Source of the DNA: an uncultured Ectothiorhodospiraceae bacterium
GTDB lineage: Bacteria > Pseudomonadota > Gammaproteobacteria > UBA9214
NCBI GenBank assembly: GCA_947258545.1
Contig: CAMYJI010000005.1
Location: forward strand, 1-64,000
Length of the DNA: 64,000 nucleotides
Direction of reading: 5' to 3'
Shown here: positions 9,662 to 18,908 of the stretch, piece after piece
How positions within the stretch are numbered: the first letter of the stretch is position 1
How the letters are laid out: each line of letters begins with the position of its first letter
Translations under genes and position numbers: made by a program
Notes under the pieces: generated by a model
The model's database searches: none
The model's input: only the letters and a program-made list of their open reading frames with translations
What the model was told of the DNA's origin: nothing

Positions 9662-10714
9662 TTACAACACGCGGTTGCGAATCGTGATCGTTGAAAAAAA
9701 CCGCCGCCGCAGTCGGCGATCGGTCGGATTGGCCACCACGGTCCCGTCAAGCCGGTTATAGGCAATCGGCAGTTTCGCAACGTTTTCATCGGTCGTCAGC
9801 AGCAGCCCCAGGCGTATGCTCATCACCTTGTCCCAGTCACCGGCGGCAATGCTGGCGGCATCGCGGTAGACATCGGCGGTCCCGTCCGGGCTGGGGCTGG
9901 TATCGAAACCATAGGTGATCTGCATGTCATCGACACCACTGATGAACTCGCGCTCATTGCCATAAATGTCGGTTTCGTAGAGCGAATAGATCGGCGCACC
10001 GGCCTGGTTGGTGCGCCCGGAGTCCATGATGTAGAAGGTCGAGCTCTCGAATTTCAGCAGGAAGGCATCATCCAGGTAGGCCTTGGAAAGCCGGTTGGTC
10101 GTATTGACACTATTGGAATGGGCGATTGTGATCTTGCCGGAGCCCGATGACACATTGTTGGCCTCGAAGATATCTGCCGTCTCGCAATCGGTAATGAACA
10201 GGTAGTCACCGGCGACATAGCTTTCCGAGTTGATGTCGAGCTGGATATTGGCATTGTCCGACGTCAGGTTACCGTCCAGTTGTGCGGCAGCGGACGAGGC
10301 CCCGCGCACCACCAGCACATCGGTACCGACCCGTGCCCCTATGCTGCCAAAGCCGTTGCCGGCGGCGACATTGTCAACACCATTGACCACGGCGTTCAGG
10401 TCGAAGATCGCGTCGGGCGGCGGGCTGGCGATGATATTACTGGGCTTCAGAAAACGCAGGTTGGCACAGCCCTGGTAGCCGGCCATGCGGATCTTGCGAC
10501 CCATCAGCTCCAGTGCAAACCGGCCATTCTCCTGTACCCGTGACAGCCCCTCCTGGACCCGGTAAGTGGCCTTGCTGCTGCTGAAGATATGGATCACACC
10601 CGCCAGCATGATCAGGCTGATGGCGGCGGCAATCATCAGCTCCACCAGGGTGAAACCGCGCTGGCACCGGGGCGATTGCAGTCTGGCTCGGGTGATATTC
10701 CTGGTGATATTCAT
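9662..10714 (-). CDS. pilW: Type IV pilus assembly minor pilin PilW
   Basis: A 350-residue minor pilin with the prepilin motif QRGFTLVELMIAAAISLIML and a long C-terminal domain of PilW size. I chose the ATG at 10714 because it overlaps the pilV stop (ATGA), typical of translational coupling; the frame is open further upstream, but that stretch is out-of-frame pilV sequence. PilW bridges the minor pilin complex to PilX/PilY1 in Pseudomonas. Confidence 0.92.
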   Translation of the reverse strand: MNITRNITRARLQSPRCQRGFTLVELMIAAAISLIMLAGVIHIFSSSKATYRVQEGLSRVQENGRFALELMGRKIRMAGYQGCANLRFLKPSNIIASPPPDAIFDLNAVVNGVDNVAAGNGFGSIGARVGTDVLVVRGASSAAAQLDGNLTSDNANIQLDINSESYVAGDYLFITDCETADIFEANNVSSGSGKITIAHSNSVNTTNRLSKAYLDDAFLLKFESSTFYIMDSGRTNQAGAPIYSLYETDIYGNEREFISGVDDMQITYGFDTSPSPDGTADVYRDAASIAAGDWDKVMSIRLGLLLTTDENVAKLPIAYNRLDGTVVANPTDRRLRRRFFSTITIRNRVL

Positions 10715-11181
10715 AGTGACGTGGTCAGGGTGAAGATGGTGGGAGTGCCGCCGCGCTCGGTCCACTTGACGTTGATGGTGAACTGGTTGCCGTTCCGGGT
10801 GATTTGGCCCTGGCCCTCCGGTAACAGGGCCGCGAGCAGGGTCTTCCAATTACGCAGATCGGCCTCCGCAACCGTCGTGCCGACAGGCAGGCTGTCGGTG
10901 TAATCGGTCAGATAGGCACCGCCCAGGGCAGTCGTTAACTTCCCCGCCGCACCCCGATTGGCACGCATGGCATCGACAATATCGTAGGCCAGCACCGTGG
11001 TCTGGGTGCGCAGGTAGGCGCTGTGATTGAAACGCATGCCGTTGGTCTGCAGGTTCGCCAGGCCAAGCAGGCCGATCGACAGGACCAGGATGGAAACCAG
11101 GACCTCGATCAGGCCAAAGCCGCGCGAGCCCGCCGGATTATGTGTCAATGCACGCATGGTGGAGGGGCTGCGCACTAGCAT
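10711..11181 (-). CDS. pilV: Type IV pilus modification minor pilin PilV
   Basis: A 156-residue minor pilin with prepilin site and helix SRGFGLIEVLVSILVLSIG and the following conserved LLGLANLQ. The ATG at 11181 overlaps the fimT stop in an ATGCTAG arrangement, which favours this start; an internal ATG at 11157 would give a more usual 13-residue leader and cannot be excluded. The stop overlaps the pilW start by 4 bp. Part of the fimT-pilVWXY1-pilY2-pilE operon. Confidence 0.9.
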   Translation of the reverse strand: MLVRSPSTMRALTHNPAGSRGFGLIEVLVSILVLSIGLLGLANLQTNGMRFNHSAYLRTQTTVLAYDIVDAMRANRGAAGKLTTALGGAYLTDYTDSLPVGTTVAEADLRNWKTLLAALLPEGQGQITRNGNQFTINVKWTERGGTPTIFTLTTSL

Positions 11182-11693
11182 GCCAGGTGGCTGACCGACG
11201 GCTGGCCGGTTACGCTCACGCTGATATCCCGGGCGAGGTTGCCGGTGCAATCGGGAATCCTCAGCTGAAACAGGGCACCGGTGTTGACCAGGCCGATTTG
11301 GCTGTAGCGCAGGGAGGCCGGTGCCCCGTTGATGGTCGCCCCGCCATCCAGCGCGCCCCAGACACGCAGCACCTGATCGGTCCCGGCGTCAACGGTACTG
11401 TTGGCATTCGCATCAGTGAACACGATCCAGCCATCGTGCCAGTTACCCGCACAACTGCTGCCATCGGCGCTGCTGCAAACCGTCACGGTGGCACGCCGCT
11501 TGAGCGCCTCGTCACGACTGAGGTTGATCGCCGTCACCAGGTCATTGGTCTGTGCGGTGATCCGGTTGTTCTGTACAAAGGTGTGAAACGCCGGGACGGC
11601 CATGGTGAGAAGGACCACGGCGACCGCCACCGTGACCATCAGCTCGATCACAGTGAATCCGGCTTCTTTTTTAATGTGTCTTCCTACCCGCAT
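11175..11693 (-). CDS. fimT: GspH/FimT family minor pilin
   Basis: A 172-residue prepilin with leader and helix KEAGFTVIELMVTVAVAVV and the GspH/FimT domain hallmark GWIVFTDANAN near residue 90, followed by a Cys pair (CTGN, HLAC) near the end. First gene of the minor pilin operon. In Pseudomonas the paralogue FimU holds this place; I use the family name. The start ATG at 11693 lies about 120 bp downstream of a small open frame in the leader (11814-11903). Confidence 0.9.
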   Translation of the reverse strand: MRVGRHIKKEAGFTVIELMVTVAVAVVLLTMAVPAFHTFVQNNRITAQTNDLVTAINLSRDEALKRRATVTVCSSADGSSCAGNWHDGWIVFTDANANSTVDAGTDQVLRVWGALDGGATINGAPASLRYSQIGLVNTGALFQLRIPDCTGNLARDISVSVTGQPSVSHLAC

Positions 11694-11813
11694 GAATCTT
11701 TTCCCGACATTGCACCCGCAGTACTGATACCCGGTCCGTTACCGCCTCGGGTGTATGATTTTTTTTCTCATAACAGGGTATCGATGTATTTAACGACCGG
11801 ACGGGGGATTTCT

Positions 11814-11903
11814 TTACAGGGCAGCGACCTGCAGATAGCCCGGGCCAGCGGGCAATGCAGCGGTGATTTGGCCCTGGGTTCGACCCAACAGCACAGGGCT
11901 CAC
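11814..11903 (-). CDS. Possible 29-codon leader ORF upstream of fimT
   Basis: In the 322-bp gap between citrate synthase and fimT, the minus strand has a strong ribosome-binding sequence (AAGGAG, 7 bases before a GTG) followed by 29 codons and TAA. The short product is neutral and shows no family features. It may be a leader peptide of the pilus operon or chance. The rest of 11694-12015 shows no other gene and no clear intrinsic terminator for the operon upstream. Confidence 0.25.
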   Translation of the reverse strand: MSPVLLGRTQGQITAALPAGPGYLQVAAL

Positions 11904-12015
11904 CTATATCTCCTTGAAATTATTGGTTATTTATGCCAAACGGGGCGCGCTTGTGGACCAGGCCCGGGAACATCCCGGCCGCCGGGGCTCTTCAGAAAAC
12001 GAGGGGATCAGGCCG

Positions 12016-13176
12016 CTAGCGGGCGGCGATGGATACGTATTTCCGGGGGTCGTGTCCGGTATAGATCTGGGTTGGCCGGAAGATCCGGTTCTGGGTGACC
12101 TGTTCACGCCAATGCGCCAGCCACCCCGCGGTGCGGGCAATGGCAAAGATAGAGGTAAACTGGTCCGGCGGGATACCAATCTCGCGATAGAGAATACCCG
12201 AGTAGAAATCCACGTTGGGATAGACCCCCTTCGGTGCCAGTACCGCTTCACAGGCCTCTTCCAGCGCCAGTGCCGTCTCGAACAAGGGACTGATACTGCC
12301 GCGGGACTCGGCCAACTCGCGCATCAGATGCTGCAACAGGGTGGCGCGCGGGTCCTTCACCTTGTATTCACGGTGGCCCATGCCCCAGATGACCTCTTTG
12401 GCCGCGAGTTTCTTGTCCAGCCAGGCCGGCGCCTGTTCGGGCACCCCGATCTCCTTCAGCATCTGGATCACCTGTTCGTTGGCGCCGCCGTGCAGCGGGC
12501 CGGCCAGGGTACCGATGGCGGCCGCGATGACATAGGACGGCATCGCCAGGGTGGAGCCCGTCACCATGGCTGCGAAGGTGGAGGCATTGAGGGTGTGCTC
12601 GGCATGCAGTATCAGGCAGACATCCATGATACGCGCGACCAGCGGGTCGGGTTCTACCCCGTTCTGGAACATATAGAGAAAATTGGCGGCATAGCTCAGA
12701 TCACTTCTTGGCGGGGTGGGATCATTGCCGATACGCATCTGCTGCCACATGGCCACCAACGTTGCCATGCGCGCCAGGATGCGAATCGACTGGCCATGCA
12801 CGTAGCGTTCGCTTTCATCGCCTGGGCTGCGTATCTGGACCGGTACATCGTTGGGATAGAACATGCCCAGACTGGATACCGCCGTCTGCAGCATCTCCAT
12901 GGGATGCCCGGTCACCGGCAGTGACTTCATGATATCGCGGATGTTGTATTTCACTCGGCGGTGCACACGCAGCTGGGCATCGAACTTCGCCAACTGCCCG
13001 ACCGAGGGCAGCTCGCCGTCGATCAGCAGGTAGGCGGTTTCTTCAAAGGTGCTGTTTTCGGCAAGCTCGACTATCGGGTAGCCGCGATAGGTCAAAATGC
13101 CCTGCTTCCCATCCAGGTAGGAGATCTTGGACTTCTTGGCAGGAACACCCTCCAGCCCGGGGTGAAATTCACTCAT
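12016..13176 (-). CDS. gltA: Citrate synthase
   Basis: Condenses oxaloacetate with acetyl-CoA, first step of the TCA cycle. The 386-residue protein has the catalytic regions HAEHTLNAST (about residue 185), GPLHGGANE (about 225), MGHREYKVKDPRA (about 264) and the C-terminal TAGWLAHWREQ. At about 386 residues it belongs to the shorter form rather than the about 430-residue hexameric E. coli type, so 2-methylcitrate synthase is an alternative; no prp genes are nearby. The ATG at 13176 has GAGGA six bases upstream; a GTG immediately before it is less likely. Confidence 0.9.
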   Translation of the reverse strand: MSEFHPGLEGVPAKKSKISYLDGKQGILTYRGYPIVELAENSTFEETAYLLIDGELPSVGQLAKFDAQLRVHRRVKYNIRDIMKSLPVTGHPMEMLQTAVSSLGMFYPNDVPVQIRSPGDESERYVHGQSIRILARMATLVAMWQQMRIGNDPTPPRSDLSYAANFLYMFQNGVEPDPLVARIMDVCLILHAEHTLNASTFAAMVTGSTLAMPSYVIAAAIGTLAGPLHGGANEQVIQMLKEIGVPEQAPAWLDKKLAAKEVIWGMGHREYKVKDPRATLLQHLMRELAESRGSISPLFETALALEEACEAVLAPKGVYPNVDFYSGILYREIGIPPDQFTSIFAIARTAGWLAHWREQVTQNRIFRPTQIYTGHDPRKYVSIAAR

Positions 13177-13380
13177 CACACGTCCTCGGGTTATGAAAGA
13201 AACAATTGCTGAAACAAGGCCTCAAGACGCCACCGGCCAGACCAGGCGCCTGCTGGTCGCCTCGCCATGCGTACGGTTAAGACCGGTCAGTGGGCGGGCC
13301 GGGAACCCTTAAGGATAACAAAAAGTCGCCTTAATACGGCAACGGCAAGCCTCTCGATTGCCCTCGTGCATCCCTGGTAG

Positions 13381-13411
13381 GGCAAATAACAAGGGGGCGC
13401 AGCCGCCCCCT
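13381..13411 (-). terminator. Intrinsic terminator downstream of erpA
   Basis: Read on the minus strand, an 8-bp GC stem (AGGGGGCG / CGCCCCCT) with a 4-base loop is followed by TGTTATTTG. It begins 28 bp after the erpA stop and precedes the citrate synthase transcription unit, so it probably ends the erpA transcript. Confidence 0.65.
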
Positions 13412-13438
13412 GTGCAGAGTTGGAACCGGGTGGGCCGG

Positions 13439-13792
13439 TCAGACGGAAAAGGAGGAACCGCAGCCGCAGGTGGTGGTGGCATTCGGGTTGCGAACCACGA
13501 ACTGTGCGCCCTCGAGGCCTTCCGTGTAATCGACCTCGGAACCCATAAGGTATTGATAACTCATGGGATCAATCACCAGGCTGACATCCCCGTTCTCGAT
13601 GGTGATGTCACCTTCCATGACCTTCTCGTCAAAGCTGAATCCATACTGGAAACCGGAACATCCCCCGCCGGAGACATAGATCCTCAGCTTCAGATTCGGA
13701 TTATTTTCCTCTTCAATCAGTCGCTTGACCTTGTTCGCAGCGGCATCGCTGAAGGTCATATTGGGTGCGACCGAAGTGGCTATCTCAATCAT
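13439..13792 (-). CDS. erpA: Iron-sulfur cluster insertion protein ErpA
   Basis: A-type carrier that transfers Fe-S clusters to apoproteins such as the isoprenoid enzyme IspG. The 117-residue protein shows the three conserved cysteines: [11 protein letters not shown] (about residue 45) and the C-terminal CGCGSSF. It lies near argC and anmK, its known neighbours in Pseudomonas, though here the pilus operon and citrate synthase gene separate it from anmK. A second, divergent A-type carrier is encoded at 32104-32493. Confidence 0.93.
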   Translation of the reverse strand: MIEIATSVAPNMTFSDAAANKVKRLIEEENNPNLKLRIYVSGGGCSGFQYGFSFDEKVMEGDITIENGDVSLVIDPMSYQYLMGSEVDYTEGLEGAQFVVRNPNATTTCGCGSSFSV

Positions 13793-13867
13793 GGGTACTG
13801 CCTCTTGCTATTCATATAGTTAGCGAATGCAAAAATTATGTCATTTCCCGACTAATTTGGTCAAGTA

Positions 13868-14296
13868 TTAGTCGGAACCGCTACCGCCCCCGGACTGATC
13901 ACGCTCGAAGCTGACCACGGAAGTGGAAGACTCCTGCTGGTGCACCAGGCTGCCGTTGACCTCGGCGCCCATCGACATCTCTATCAGATTATAGTGCACA
14001 TCGCCGTTGACCCGGGCATTGGCCGCCAGTTCGATGCGCTCTTCCGAATGCACATTACCGGTCACTGTGCCATTCAGGATCACGTTCGGCACCTGCACAT
14101 TGCCTTCGATATTGCCATGCTCGCTGACGGTCAACACCGAGCCGCTCTCACCCTCGGCGATCACATTGCCGCTGACCCTGCCATCGATATGCAGTCCCCC
14201 GCTAAAATGAAGATCGCCTTCGATCCGGGACTGTTGTCCGATGATGGTGTCAACCTTGGCGCTGACCGTCTTACCCTTCTTGCCTTTTCCCAACAT
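13868..14296 (-). CDS. Bactofilin family protein
   Basis: A 142-residue cytoskeletal protein. The central region is built of short beta-helix turns rich in G and V (GGLHIDGRVSGNV, EHGNIEGNVQVP, VTGNVHSEERIEL, ARVNGDVHY), the DUF583/bactofilin fold that self-assembles into filaments at the inner membrane. It ends 2 bp from the start of the membrane coiled-coil gene 14299-15006, with which it appears translationally coupled. Bactofilins influence cell shape, stalk or pilus placement and chromosome anchoring in other bacteria; the role here is unknown. Confidence 0.9.
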   Translation of the reverse strand: MLGKGKKGKTVSAKVDTIIGQQSRIEGDLHFSGGLHIDGRVSGNVIAEGESGSVLTVSEHGNIEGNVQVPNVILNGTVTGNVHSEERIELAANARVNGDVHYNLIEMSMGAEVNGSLVHQQESSTSVVSFERDQSGGGSGSD

Positions 14297-14298
14297 TA

Positions 14299-15006
14299 CT
14301 ATCTCCTATTTTCCGTTTCCACTCCCGGCCAGTCGAATACCTGTAACAGGGGCTCGGGCGCGTTCTCGCCGGTTGTATTGATAGACAATGCCACCTCCCC
14401 TGCCTGGAAACCGTCCGGCAAGGAAATGACTCCTGTCAGTCGCTGGAAGTAGCGAAAGCGGAAATCCAGGTAAGTGTCCCCTGCTTCCGTGACAGCCGCC
14501 AAATCCAGTTCTTCAGACTCCCCCTCACGCCTTCCGTCGATCTTCCAACCCACACGGCCACTGACATAACGATCATTTTTTTTCAGTTGCGTCAGCACGA
14601 GGTCGTACTCAAAGTCACCCGGCTGCGATCCCGCGCTGAGCGTGAAACGGTGGATACGCAATCCGGCCTTGCCGTTCCCGGGAGAAACGATCCCGCGGTA
14701 AAACTCGGCCTCGTCACGCGCGGCATGCAGTTCCTCCTGCAGTGCACCCAGTTCGTCCTGCACTTCCTCCGTCGCCTGACGGTCAATCTTGCTGGACCGC
14801 TCGAGGATGGCAACCTGCTCGCGCAAGGTGCTGTTGACCTCGACGACCTGCTCATTCTGCTGCGCCAGCAGGGAATACTCGTTACGCAGGGATTTGAGCT
14901 CGGAGGCACCCTGCAACTTACCGAAATCATACAGCCACCAGGCCAGCGTAGCTGTCAGCACGACAATCACCACGGCTATGGAAATCTTCAGGTAGTCAGG
15001 CTGCAT
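14299..15006 (-). CDS. Membrane-anchored coiled-coil protein (DUF6776-like)
   Basis: A 235-residue protein with one N-terminal transmembrane segment (ISIAVVIVVLTATLAWWLY, residues 8-26), a coiled coil (about 35-100, heptad-like runs of L, E and Q) and a C-terminal beta-rich domain containing RIHRFTL and FRYFQRL. The layout matches the gammaproteobacterial family I know as DUF6776, commonly found beside argC, bactofilin and erpA. No catalytic motif is visible. The 2-bp gap to the bactofilin gene suggests a membrane partner for the filament; that is inference. Confidence 0.7.
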   Translation of the reverse strand: MQPDYLKISIAVVIVVLTATLAWWLYDFGKLQGASELKSLRNEYSLLAQQNEQVVEVNSTLREQVAILERSSKIDRQATEEVQDELGALQEELHAARDEAEFYRGIVSPGNGKAGLRIHRFTLSAGSQPGDFEYDLVLTQLKKNDRYVSGRVGWKIDGRREGESEELDLAAVTEAGDTYLDFRFRYFQRLTGVISLPDGFQAGEVALSINTTGENAPEPLLQVFDWPGVETENRR

Positions 15007-15098
15007 GGCTACCCTTTACCAGCGACTGCCGCAAAGTATGGCATATTCATTCGACTGCAGACGGTAGCAGGTCACAAAAGCGGGGGTTCCCGGGTAGC

Positions 15099-16130
15099 TC
15101 ACGGCAACAGGGCGATGCCTGTCAGCCCGGCCTCCTCGTCCAGCCCGAACATGACATTCATATTCTGTATCGCCTGACCGGCGGCCCCCTTTACCAGGTT
15201 GTCGATCACCGAGAGCACTACGACGACATTACCCTGCTGGGGGCGGTGGACGGCAATACGGCAGTGATTGGCGCCGCGCACACTGCGGGTCTCCGGGTGT
15301 GAACCGGCCGGCAATACATCCACGAACGGCTGATCGCGATAGCGGGCCTCATAGAGCACCTGCAGGTCCTGGTCAGGATCATGCAAGCGGGCGTAGAGGG
15401 TGGCATGAATACCGCGGATCATAGGGGTCAGGTGCGGCACAAAGGTCAGCCCGACCGGTTTGCCGGCGGCGATTCCGAGCCCCTGGCGCATCTCGGGCAG
15501 GTGACGGTGACCGGGCACCGCATAGGCCTTGAAGTTTTCACTGGCCTCGCACAGCAGGGCGCCCGTGGCCGGCTTTCTCCCCGCGCCACTGACGCCCGAC
15601 TTGGCATCCGCCACCAGGTGTTCCGTATCCACCAGCGGCGACTCGATCAGCGGCAGGAAACCGAGTTGCACGGCGGTCGGATAACAGCCCGGGTTGGCCA
15701 CCAGCCGCGCCGTACGTAGCGCCTCCCGATTCACCTCGGTCAGGCCGTAGACCGCCTGTTCCAGGTACTCCGGGCAGGCATGCGGGACACCGTACCAGGC
15801 CTCCCATTCGTCGGCCTGGCTGAGACGGAAGTCCGCTGCCAGGTCGATCACCCGGACGCCGGCCTCGACCAACTGCGGCACCATGGTCATGGCGGTGCCG
15901 TTGGGGGTTGCGAAAAACACCAGCTCACAGGCGCGCAGTTGCCCGACATCCGGTACCGTGAAAGCCAGATCAAGACAGCCGCGCAGGTTCGGAAACAGCT
16001 CGGCCACCGGCCGGCCAGCCTCGGAACGCGAGGTAATGACGGTCAGTTCCGCATCCGGGTGCGCGGCCAGCAAGCGCAGCAACTCCACACCGGTATAACC
16101 GGTACCGCCAACAACACCTACCTTGATCAT
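15099..16130 (-). CDS. argC: N-acetyl-gamma-glutamyl-phosphate reductase
   Basis: Third step of arginine synthesis, reducing N-acetylglutamyl-phosphate with NADPH. The 343-residue protein has the Rossmann start [20 protein letters not shown] and the active-site segment [10 protein letters not shown] (catalytic Cys), then HRHLPEM. The ATG at 16130 has AAGGA just upstream and gives the standard N-terminus; a TTG at 16148 would add six unlikely residues. argE and argA lie at 61-63.6 kb. Confidence 0.95.
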   Translation of the reverse strand: MIKVGVVGGTGYTGVELLRLLAAHPDAELTVITSRSEAGRPVAELFPNLRGCLDLAFTVPDVGQLRACELVFFATPNGTAMTMVPQLVEAGVRVIDLAADFRLSQADEWEAWYGVPHACPEYLEQAVYGLTEVNREALRTARLVANPGCYPTAVQLGFLPLIESPLVDTEHLVADAKSGVSGAGRKPATGALLCEASENFKAYAVPGHRHLPEMRQGLGIAAGKPVGLTFVPHLTPMIRGIHATLYARLHDPDQDLQVLYEARYRDQPFVDVLPAGSHPETRSVRGANHCRIAVHRPQQGNVVVVLSVIDNLVKGAAGQAIQNMNVMFGLDEEAGLTGIALLP

Positions 16131-16286
16131 GGTCCTTACACCTGCCAACTCATTAAAATCAGACGCAAATAGTACACCATCCGCGCATCAATCATTCTAC
16201 AATAAAGGACCTTGAGCAATCCGCTGGCGGATGACTGCAGCCCGGCCATTTTCCCTCAGCAGACATCCCGGCCCTAAGGAGTCCCT

Positions 16287-18023
16287 GTGTTTAGAAGCCA
16301 CTGGAATCAATGGCTGGACAAGCTGGGCATACGTGTGTCCAGCCTCGATGCCCTGCCGCAACTCTCCATGCTGGCCATCCCGGTCGGCCTGTTGTCCGGG
16401 GGCGTGATTATCCTGTTCCGCATGCTGGTGGAATCCACCCAGGGACTGTTCCTGCCCGGCAATGGCACGGAAAATTATGAAGGCCTGGCACCGCTCTGGC
16501 GCGTACTACTGCCCACGGCCGGCGCCCTGGTCATTGGCCTCTTGTGGCAGTACCTGAAAAGCGAAACCCGCGGGGTGGGCATCGTCCATGTCATGGAACG
16601 CCTGGCCTATCACCAGGGGCGCCTTCCCTGGCGTAATGCACTGGCCCAGTTCGTCGGTGCGGCAGTCAGCATTATCAGCGGGCATTCGGTCGGCCGCGAG
16701 GGTCCGAGCGTCCACCTGGGCGCGACCAGCGGCAGCCAGCTGGGCCAGTGGCTGCGCCTGCCCAACAACAGCAACCGCACCCTGGTGGCCTGCGGCATTG
16801 CGGCCGCGATAGCCGCCTCCTTCAACACACCGCTGGCCGGGGTGATATTTGTCATGGAGGTGGTCATGATGGAATACACCCTGGCGAGCTTCGCCCCGGT
16901 CATCCTGTCCGCGGTGACGGCCACCACCCTGACCCGGATCGTGTACGGATCGATGCCGGCCTTCCACATCCCACCGTTGCAACTGGGTTCCTTGCTCGAA
17001 CTGCCCTACGTCGTCCTGATGGGCATCGTACTGGGCACCCTGGCGGCGCTGTTCATTCACCTGCTGCAGCGCTCCACCCTGCTATTCGCCAACTGGCCTG
17101 TGTGGTTGCGCTTCACCCTGGGGGGACTGGCGGTGGGCCTGCTCGCGCTGGTCGCGCCGCAGATCATGGGCATCGGCTACGATACCGTGAACCAGGCCCT
17201 GCTGGGACAGCTGGGGCTGGGGCTGCTGATCACGATCACCCTTTTTAAACTGGTCGCCACCGCCTTTGGCCTGGGCATGGGGCTCCCCGGCGGGCTCATC
17301 GGTCCGACGCTGGTCATCGGTGCCGTCGCTGGCGGCGCCATGGGCACGGTTGCCGTGACCTGGTTACCGGGCGAATTCTCATCACCTGCCTTCTATGCAC
17401 TGATAGGGATGGGCACCATGATGGGGGCCACCCTGCAGGCGCCGCTGGCCGCACTCACGGCCATGCTGGAACTGACCGCCAATCCGAACATCATCCTGCC
17501 CGGTATGCTGGCCCTGATTACCGCCGGCCTGGTAAGCCGGGAACTGTTCGGCAAGGAGTCCGTTTACCTCAAGCTGATGCGCGCACGCGGACTCGACTAC
17601 AGTGACAGTCCCTTGACCCAGGCACTGCGCCGTATCGGTGTGGCCAGCGTCATGGACCGCAAGATCGAGGCCCTGCCGCAGAACGTGGGCCGGGAACGCG
17701 CCGGGGAGGCACTGGCCAGGGAGCCCCGCTGGATCGTGATCAGCGAAGGTAATAATCCCGTCAGCCTGATGCCAGCGGCCGACCTGGCGCGCTATCTAAA
17801 GGAAGCGGCAGAGGAGGAAACCATCGATCTGAACGACATACCGGCGCAACGCCGAGAAATCAGTGCCATCGACTTCCAGGCCTCGTTGCAGGAGGCCAAT
17901 GAAACCCTCAACAGCACGGGTGCCGAGGCGCTTTATGTAATCCGCCGCACCATCCCCGGTATCGACCGGATCTACGGGGTATTGACGCGCAGCGAGCTTG
18001 AGCGCAGTTACACCATGCAGTGA
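16287..18023 (+). CDS. CLC-family chloride channel / H+-Cl- antiporter
   Basis: Inner-membrane protein of 578 residues with a roughly 430-residue CLC core. The selectivity region GREGPSVHLG (about residue 132) keeps the gating glutamate, and GLPGGLIGPTLVIGA matches the GxFxP-type loop in the second half. The first CLC motif (GSGIP) is replaced by RGVGI. The last about 140 residues form a cytoplasmic tail resembling weak CBS-type domains. Whether it is a channel or exchanger cannot be settled here. It is divergent from argC, with 156 bp between them. Confidence 0.9.
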   Translation: MFRSHWNQWLDKLGIRVSSLDALPQLSMLAIPVGLLSGGVIILFRMLVESTQGLFLPGNGTENYEGLAPLWRVLLPTAGALVIGLLWQYLKSETRGVGIVHVMERLAYHQGRLPWRNALAQFVGAAVSIISGHSVGREGPSVHLGATSGSQLGQWLRLPNNSNRTLVACGIAAAIAASFNTPLAGVIFVMEVVMMEYTLASFAPVILSAVTATTLTRIVYGSMPAFHIPPLQLGSLLELPYVVLMGIVLGTLAALFIHLLQRSTLLFANWPVWLRFTLGGLAVGLLALVAPQIMGIGYDTVNQALLGQLGLGLLITITLFKLVATAFGLGMGLPGGLIGPTLVIGAVAGGAMGTVAVTWLPGEFSSPAFYALIGMGTMMGATLQAPLAALTAMLELTANPNIILPGMLALITAGLVSRELFGKESVYLKLMRARGLDYSDSPLTQALRRIGVASVMDRKIEALPQNVGRERAGEALAREPRWIVISEGNNPVSLMPAADLARYLKEAAEEETIDLNDIPAQRREISAIDFQASLQEANETLNSTGAEALYVIRRTIPGIDRIYGVLTRSELERSYTMQ

Positions 18024-18038
18024 GTGTACCCGGGGTAC

Positions 18039-18575
18039 TCAGGGGGCCACGATCGCGTCGCGCTGCAGATCCCCCTCCACACTATCCACTACGCTTTCCG
18101 CAGGGGCATTTGCATCACTGACAGTCACCACCTTGCCGTTGTGATCGATATTGCAACTGAACCGATAGCTGCGTTCCACACCCGAGCTGTGCAGTTCCGA
18201 GAACATCACGCCACTGACATAGAAACCCTTACCGGTGCGCTCTGCCTCGCCGCGCTCGAGCTGGCGCACGAACCCGGGCTCGGCGACCTGCGCGCGCGCC
18301 TGTTCGGTGCAGGCCTCGATTGCATCCCAGGCATCCGCATCGATCAGGCGACTGATCCAGCGGTCCACCGCCGGGATCTCCTGCTTCGCAATGAACAGGC
18401 CAATGACGCCGAAGATGATAATCGGGACAAGCCGCTGCATCCGCTGCCGGTGTTCACGCTCACGACGTTCTGCGCCTTCCGAACGCAGACTCTTGACTTC
18501 ATTCTGTGGTGATTTCAAGTCAGTGGCTACCTGGTCCCTGTGTCCGGGACGGTGTCTTCCTCTTGGACGGGGCAT
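18039..18575 (-). CDS. Hypothetical single-pass membrane protein
   Basis: A 178-residue protein with a basic N-terminus, one membrane segment (RLVPIIIFGVIGLFIA, about residues 44-60) and a C-terminal domain with two cysteines (IEACTEQ, FSCNIDH). I do not recognise a family. A start four codons upstream (18587) is possible. It converges on the CLC gene and may share a transcript with the genes to its right. Confidence 0.6.
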   Translation of the reverse strand: MPRPRGRHRPGHRDQVATDLKSPQNEVKSLRSEGAERREREHRQRMQRLVPIIIFGVIGLFIAKQEIPAVDRWISRLIDADAWDAIEACTEQARAQVAEPGFVRQLERGEAERTGKGFYVSGVMFSELHSSGVERSYRFSCNIDHNGKVVTVSDANAPAESVVDSVEGDLQRDAIVAP

Positions 18576-18648
18576 AGTATTCAGCAAGAAACATCGATGG
18601 CCGCACCGGTGCGGAGCCTGCCATTACCGGCTGGCTCAATGGGCTATC

Positions 18649-18852
18649 TCAGTCCTTCAGCACGAAGGAGAGCTTCATGTTGACCCGGTACTCGGTGACA
18701 TCGTCGCCGGAGACGACCACGCTCTGCTCCTGCACCCAGGCACCCTTGATGTTGTCCAGCGTCTTGCCGGCCCTTTTGATACCGGTACGTATTGCATCTT
18801 CGAAACTTTTCTTGGATGAGGCGGTGATTTCGGTGACTTTTACAATTGACAT
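18649..18852 (-). CDS. Dodecin family flavin-binding protein
   Basis: A 67-residue protein of dodecin size with the family pattern: start SIVKVTEITASSKKSFEDAI, central GAWVQEQSVVV (Trp stacks on flavin in bacterial dodecins) and YRVNMKLSFVL. Dodecins form hollow dodecamers that store or buffer FMN/riboflavin in the cytosol. It lies 56 bp downstream of folE on the same strand; GTP cyclohydrolase I consumes the same precursor (GTP) as riboflavin synthesis, but a link is speculative. Confidence 0.92.
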   Translation of the reverse strand: MSIVKVTEITASSKKSFEDAIRTGIKRAGKTLDNIKGAWVQEQSVVVSGDDVTEYRVNMKLSFVLKD

Positions 18853-18908
18853 GGTTTTTCTCCTTGTGGTGTTTGGATGTGAACTGAACCGGGTCTCGCG
18901 CTGCGCGC

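Noticed and set aside
16287-18023. CLC protein as fluoride-specific CLC-F
   Set aside because: Motifs (GREGP, GLPGGLIGP) match ordinary CLC chloride proteins; no fluoride riboswitch upstream.
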